Positions 4,790 through 6,723 of a stretch of 6,723 nt of DNA are shown here, piece by piece. Position 1 is the stretch's first letter; each line of letters starts with the position of its first letter. Source of the stretch: JAVBPE01 sp031549865 (GTDB lineage Bacteria > Bacillota_I > Bacilli_A > Acholeplasmatales > Anaeroplasmataceae); NCBI GenBank assembly GCA_031549865.1, contig JAVBPE010000007.1, forward strand, positions 1 to 6,723, given 5' to 3'. Made by a program: the position numbers and the translations under genes. The notes below the pieces were generated by a model. It was not told where the DNA came from. It ran no database searches and worked only from the letters and a program-made list of their open reading frames with translations.

Positions 4790-5470
4790 TCAAAGTAATG
4801 TTTTATAATACTTAAATTCTGTTTGATTGGAATATTTAGAGTAATCTTTACTTTTCTTCTTATGATGAACAGGCCAGATATCTGGGTTGTCAGAAAATTT
4901 TTCTACCCAATTAAAACAGAACTGAAAAAGATTAACTCCATGTTTTTGATATGTTTCTTCAATCCATTCATCAATAGTATCAGTTATGTGGTACTCATTA
5001 TAGGGAGAAAGCAGACTATCCACTCGATGTTGATCTTTAATAAATAAAAAAATATATTCTGAATGATTATTTAGAAATTTAAATTTTTTAATTATTTTAG
5101 GATAAATATTATAGGATAATGCTCTAAATTCTGCATCTGAATTATATAATAAAAAATATGGATCATCTATATAATTTATTAAATTCTTATGCATATAATT
5201 TCCATATGATGAATACAAAGATATTAACCATTCTTGAATTTCTGAATCGTAATTCATTATTATTTTTCGATATTTTTCGATTTTATTCTCATGTAGAATA
5301 GTCTTCTCATCAGCTGCTTTTGTTTCCATATAATTATTAAAGTATTCAAAAACATAGTTAACACAAATCCGAGTATTTTCCGCTCGTTTATCCCTATCCC
5401 ATTCATTAATACCGTCTTCCTTTTTGCGCTTTAAAATATATTCTTCTAATGTTATCATATTTGCCACCAT
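4790..5470 (-). CDS. Unrecognised protein paired with DUF4062, ended early by a TGA
   Basis: The 226-aa reading is hydrophilic, rich in Asn, Tyr and Lys, without signal peptide or membrane helices; most of it looks helical. It opens with ITLEEYILKRKKEDGINEWD and RICVNYVFEYFNNYM (34-48), and a second conserved-looking patch is ITDTIDEWIEETYQKHGVNL (162-181). I recognise no named family. It begins 33 bases after the DUF4062 gene on the same strand, so the two are probably one operon and may act together. The start is uncertain: the ATG at 5470 has a poor ribosome site, while GGTGG stands five bases before the ATG at 5458 (residue 5). The frame continues 63 codons beyond the TGA, so this is either a truncated but made protein, a recent pseudogene or a sequencing error. 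Confidence 0.65.
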   Translation of the reverse strand: MVANMITLEEYILKRKKEDGINEWDRDKRAENTRICVNYVFEYFNNYMETKAADEKTILHENKIEKYRKIIMNYDSEIQEWLISLYSSYGNYMHKNLINYIDDPYFLLYNSDAEFRALSYNIYPKIIKKFKFLNNHSEYIFLFIKDQHRVDSLLSPYNEYHITDTIDEWIEETYQKHGVNLFQFCFNWVEKFSDNPDIWPVHHKKKSKDYSKYSNQTEFKYYKTLL

Positions 5471-5503
5471 TCAGTATTTTTTTTAATGTCCATATCTAAT
5501 TTT

Positions 5504-6580
5504 TTATCTTTTATATGCATAAATTTTTTGGATTTCTTCTTTCCCTAAATCTGTTATTGCAATAGATACATTCCCCTTGATTTGTTGAAACATTATGAAA
5601 CCTAATAAACTTAATTGTGTAATAATTCTATCTATTTCTGGAATAGTAAAGTCTGCTTTATACTGCGATTTATCTTTAGAATATATTTTATACTCTAAAA
5701 TGTGCGCTTTTTCAAGAATGAAAATTTCTAATTGCTTTACTGCATCTTCTTTAAAAACTCCTTGCTTATCATATTGAACTAAGTAAGGTAATATATTTTT
5801 TAAAATATCATTAATAGATATTTCAACCTCAAAATACTCTCCTTTTTTAAACATATATTGAGAATATTCTTTTTGCGTTTTCTCACTTATACGTAACACC
5901 TTCTCGTACACTTGATAATCAACTCTAATATTTAACAAATCTTCACCTTGCTTCAACTCTTTAGTTTGTTCTCTTAATTTTATTCTACTATCTAATAGTT
6001 GATTTTTTAAATCTTGGTTTTCTTTAGCTAGTTTATAATATTGCTGCTCATCATATATTTCAGAATAACGAACCCAGCCTTTTAAATCTTGCCTTTTCTT
6101 CATAATATTATTTAATGATCCTAATACCGCTCCCTTAATCGTTTCAATATGGTTAATAAATACGACAATATGAGATTCTACTTCTCTCCTAAAGCTCTTA
6201 AATTGCTCATTAGTTCTATCTACATTTTGAATGCTTAGCTCCCCAGCTATTACTTTTTCATTAACATAATCATCAGTTAGAACTAAACTAAATCTAGGTA
6301 TTCCGAGTTTACCAGCAAGATCATACTCCCATTCTGTATAACTTATATTTAGTGTTGGATCTATTGATCCATATCTTGCACCTAATATCAATAAGTATAC
6401 ATCTGATTCCTTAATCCACTCTTCTATTATTTCTTTTTGGGTTTGATCTCCCGCTTTAAAGAGTTCCATACCCGCAGGAATATGTCCTGCATTTAAAATC
6501 GCTTCAACTACTGCTTGTCTTTCTTCAACCAAATCTGTATATGTTGAAGAAATAAATATTTGCAACTTCTTTTCCATCAT
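5504..6580 (-). CDS. DUF4062 domain protein, possible defence-type sensor
   Basis: The 358-aa protein starts with the DUF4062 signature: IFISSTYTDLVEERQAV (8-24), AGMELFKAGDQTQKEIIEEW (36-55), VYLLILGARYGS (61-72) and SYTEWEYDLA (80-89). This domain is a Rossmann-like alpha/beta fold related to TIR-type modules and occurs at the N-terminus of proteins in genomic conflict and defence loci. A likely coiled coil covers about 175-212. The C-terminal part (about 275-355) ends with LSLLGFIMFQQ and ITDLGKEEI, which look like the last helix and wing of a winged helix. No nuclease or NTPase motif is visible, so it may act as a sensor or signalling part with the protein encoded downstream. GAGGAG precedes two consecutive ATGs (6580 and 6577); the second has the better spacing. 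Confidence 0.85.
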   Translation of the reverse strand: MMEKKLQIFISSTYTDLVEERQAVVEAILNAGHIPAGMELFKAGDQTQKEIIEEWIKESDVYLLILGARYGSIDPTLNISYTEWEYDLAGKLGIPRFSLVLTDDYVNEKVIAGELSIQNVDRTNEQFKSFRREVESHIVVFINHIETIKGAVLGSLNNIMKKRQDLKGWVRYSEIYDEQQYYKLAKENQDLKNQLLDSRIKLREQTKELKQGEDLLNIRVDYQVYEKVLRISEKTQKEYSQYMFKKGEYFEVEISINDILKNILPYLVQYDKQGVFKEDAVKQLEIFILEKAHILEYKIYSKDKSQYKADFTIPEIDRIITQLSLLGFIMFQQIKGNVSIAITDLGKEEIQKIYAYKR

Positions 6581-6603
6581 CTTTCTCCTCGTATAATGTA
6601 TTT

Positions 6604-6627
6604 GTAAAGTTTTTAATGAGACTTTAC
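6604..6627. promoter_or_regulatory. Inverted repeat upstream of the DUF4062 gene
   Basis: GTAAAGT and ACTTTAC are perfect 7-bp inverted arms with a 10-base spacer, 24 bases upstream of the DUF4062 start. The spacing suits a dimeric regulator site or a small leader hairpin. No confident -35/-10 pair could be assigned in 6581-6723, which holds no gene. Confidence 0.35.
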
Positions 6628-6723
6628 TAACTCAATATAGACATCGGATAATCCTAAAGTATAATAAGGTTGAATACTAGATTATTGGGATATTCTTTCT
6701 CTCCATGTTGCACAATATGTGTC

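Noticed and set aside
4790..4792. TGA read as selenocysteine or by programmed read-through
   Set aside because: No stem-loop of the bacterial SECIS type is visible right after the TGA, and there is no cysteine/selenocysteine context. A nonsense mutation is simpler.
4823..5047. 74-codon plus-strand open frame with hydrophobic stretches
   Set aside because: It is fully antisense to the gene at 4790-5470; the hydrophobicity comes from reading the complement of Asn/Lys/Asp codons.
5595..5777. 60-codon plus-strand open frame
   Set aside because: It is antisense to the DUF4062 gene, with no start signals.
1..6723. CRISPR array, tRNA, rRNA or known riboswitch
   Set aside because: No regularly spaced direct repeats, cloverleaf or conserved riboswitch core could be recognised by eye on either strand.

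Overview
The window is very AT-rich and has strong AGGAGG-type ribosome binding sites, consensus -35/-10 boxes and U-tailed hairpin terminators. This fits a low-GC Bacillota, most likely a clostridium-like Clostridia member; that is inferred from composition and gene types, not from a marker gene. Nearly all intact genes lie on the minus strand. The plus strand holds only two relics: a transposase tail at the left edge and a decayed LysR regulator in the middle.

Layout. (1) 1-90 (+): last codons of a probable integrase-type transposase. (2) 277-1564 (-): a compact two-gene operon of a MarR-family repressor followed one base later by an NmrA-like NAD(P)-binding oxidoreductase. Its promoter is near consensus, and a perfect 19-bp palindrome covers the expected transcription start, so it looks like a self-regulated, ligand-responsive operon. 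(3) 1605-2427: mostly non-coding, with AT-rich hairpins, one copy of a 21-22-bp repeat and a 67-aa orphan gene. A possible Spo0A-type promoter precedes the orphan gene. (4) 2428-3689 (-): a minimal RiPP locus. A 51-aa precursor peptide carries five aromatic-x-Asp triads in its last 27 residues, and a radical SAM/SPASM maturase follows it. A stem-loop overlapping the precursor stop codon separates the two. (5) 3846-4367 (+): LysR effector-domain pseudogene with several frameshifts, then a hairpin and the second copy of the 21-22-bp repeat. (6) 4598-6577 (-): a two-gene unit of a DUF4062 protein followed by an unrecognised protein whose frame continues 63 codons past an in-frame TGA. DUF4062 proteins are often found in genomic conflict or defence settings.

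The most interesting part is the RiPP pair. The regular W/Y-x-D-S/G pattern in the core and the SPASM maturase resemble the three-residue cyclophane (triceptide) systems. No transporter, protease or immunity gene is visible next to it. The two copies of the 21-22-bp repeat sit on either side of this locus in the same orientation. The region between transposase debris, a decayed regulator, orphan genes and a possible defence pair looks like accessory, rearranged DNA.
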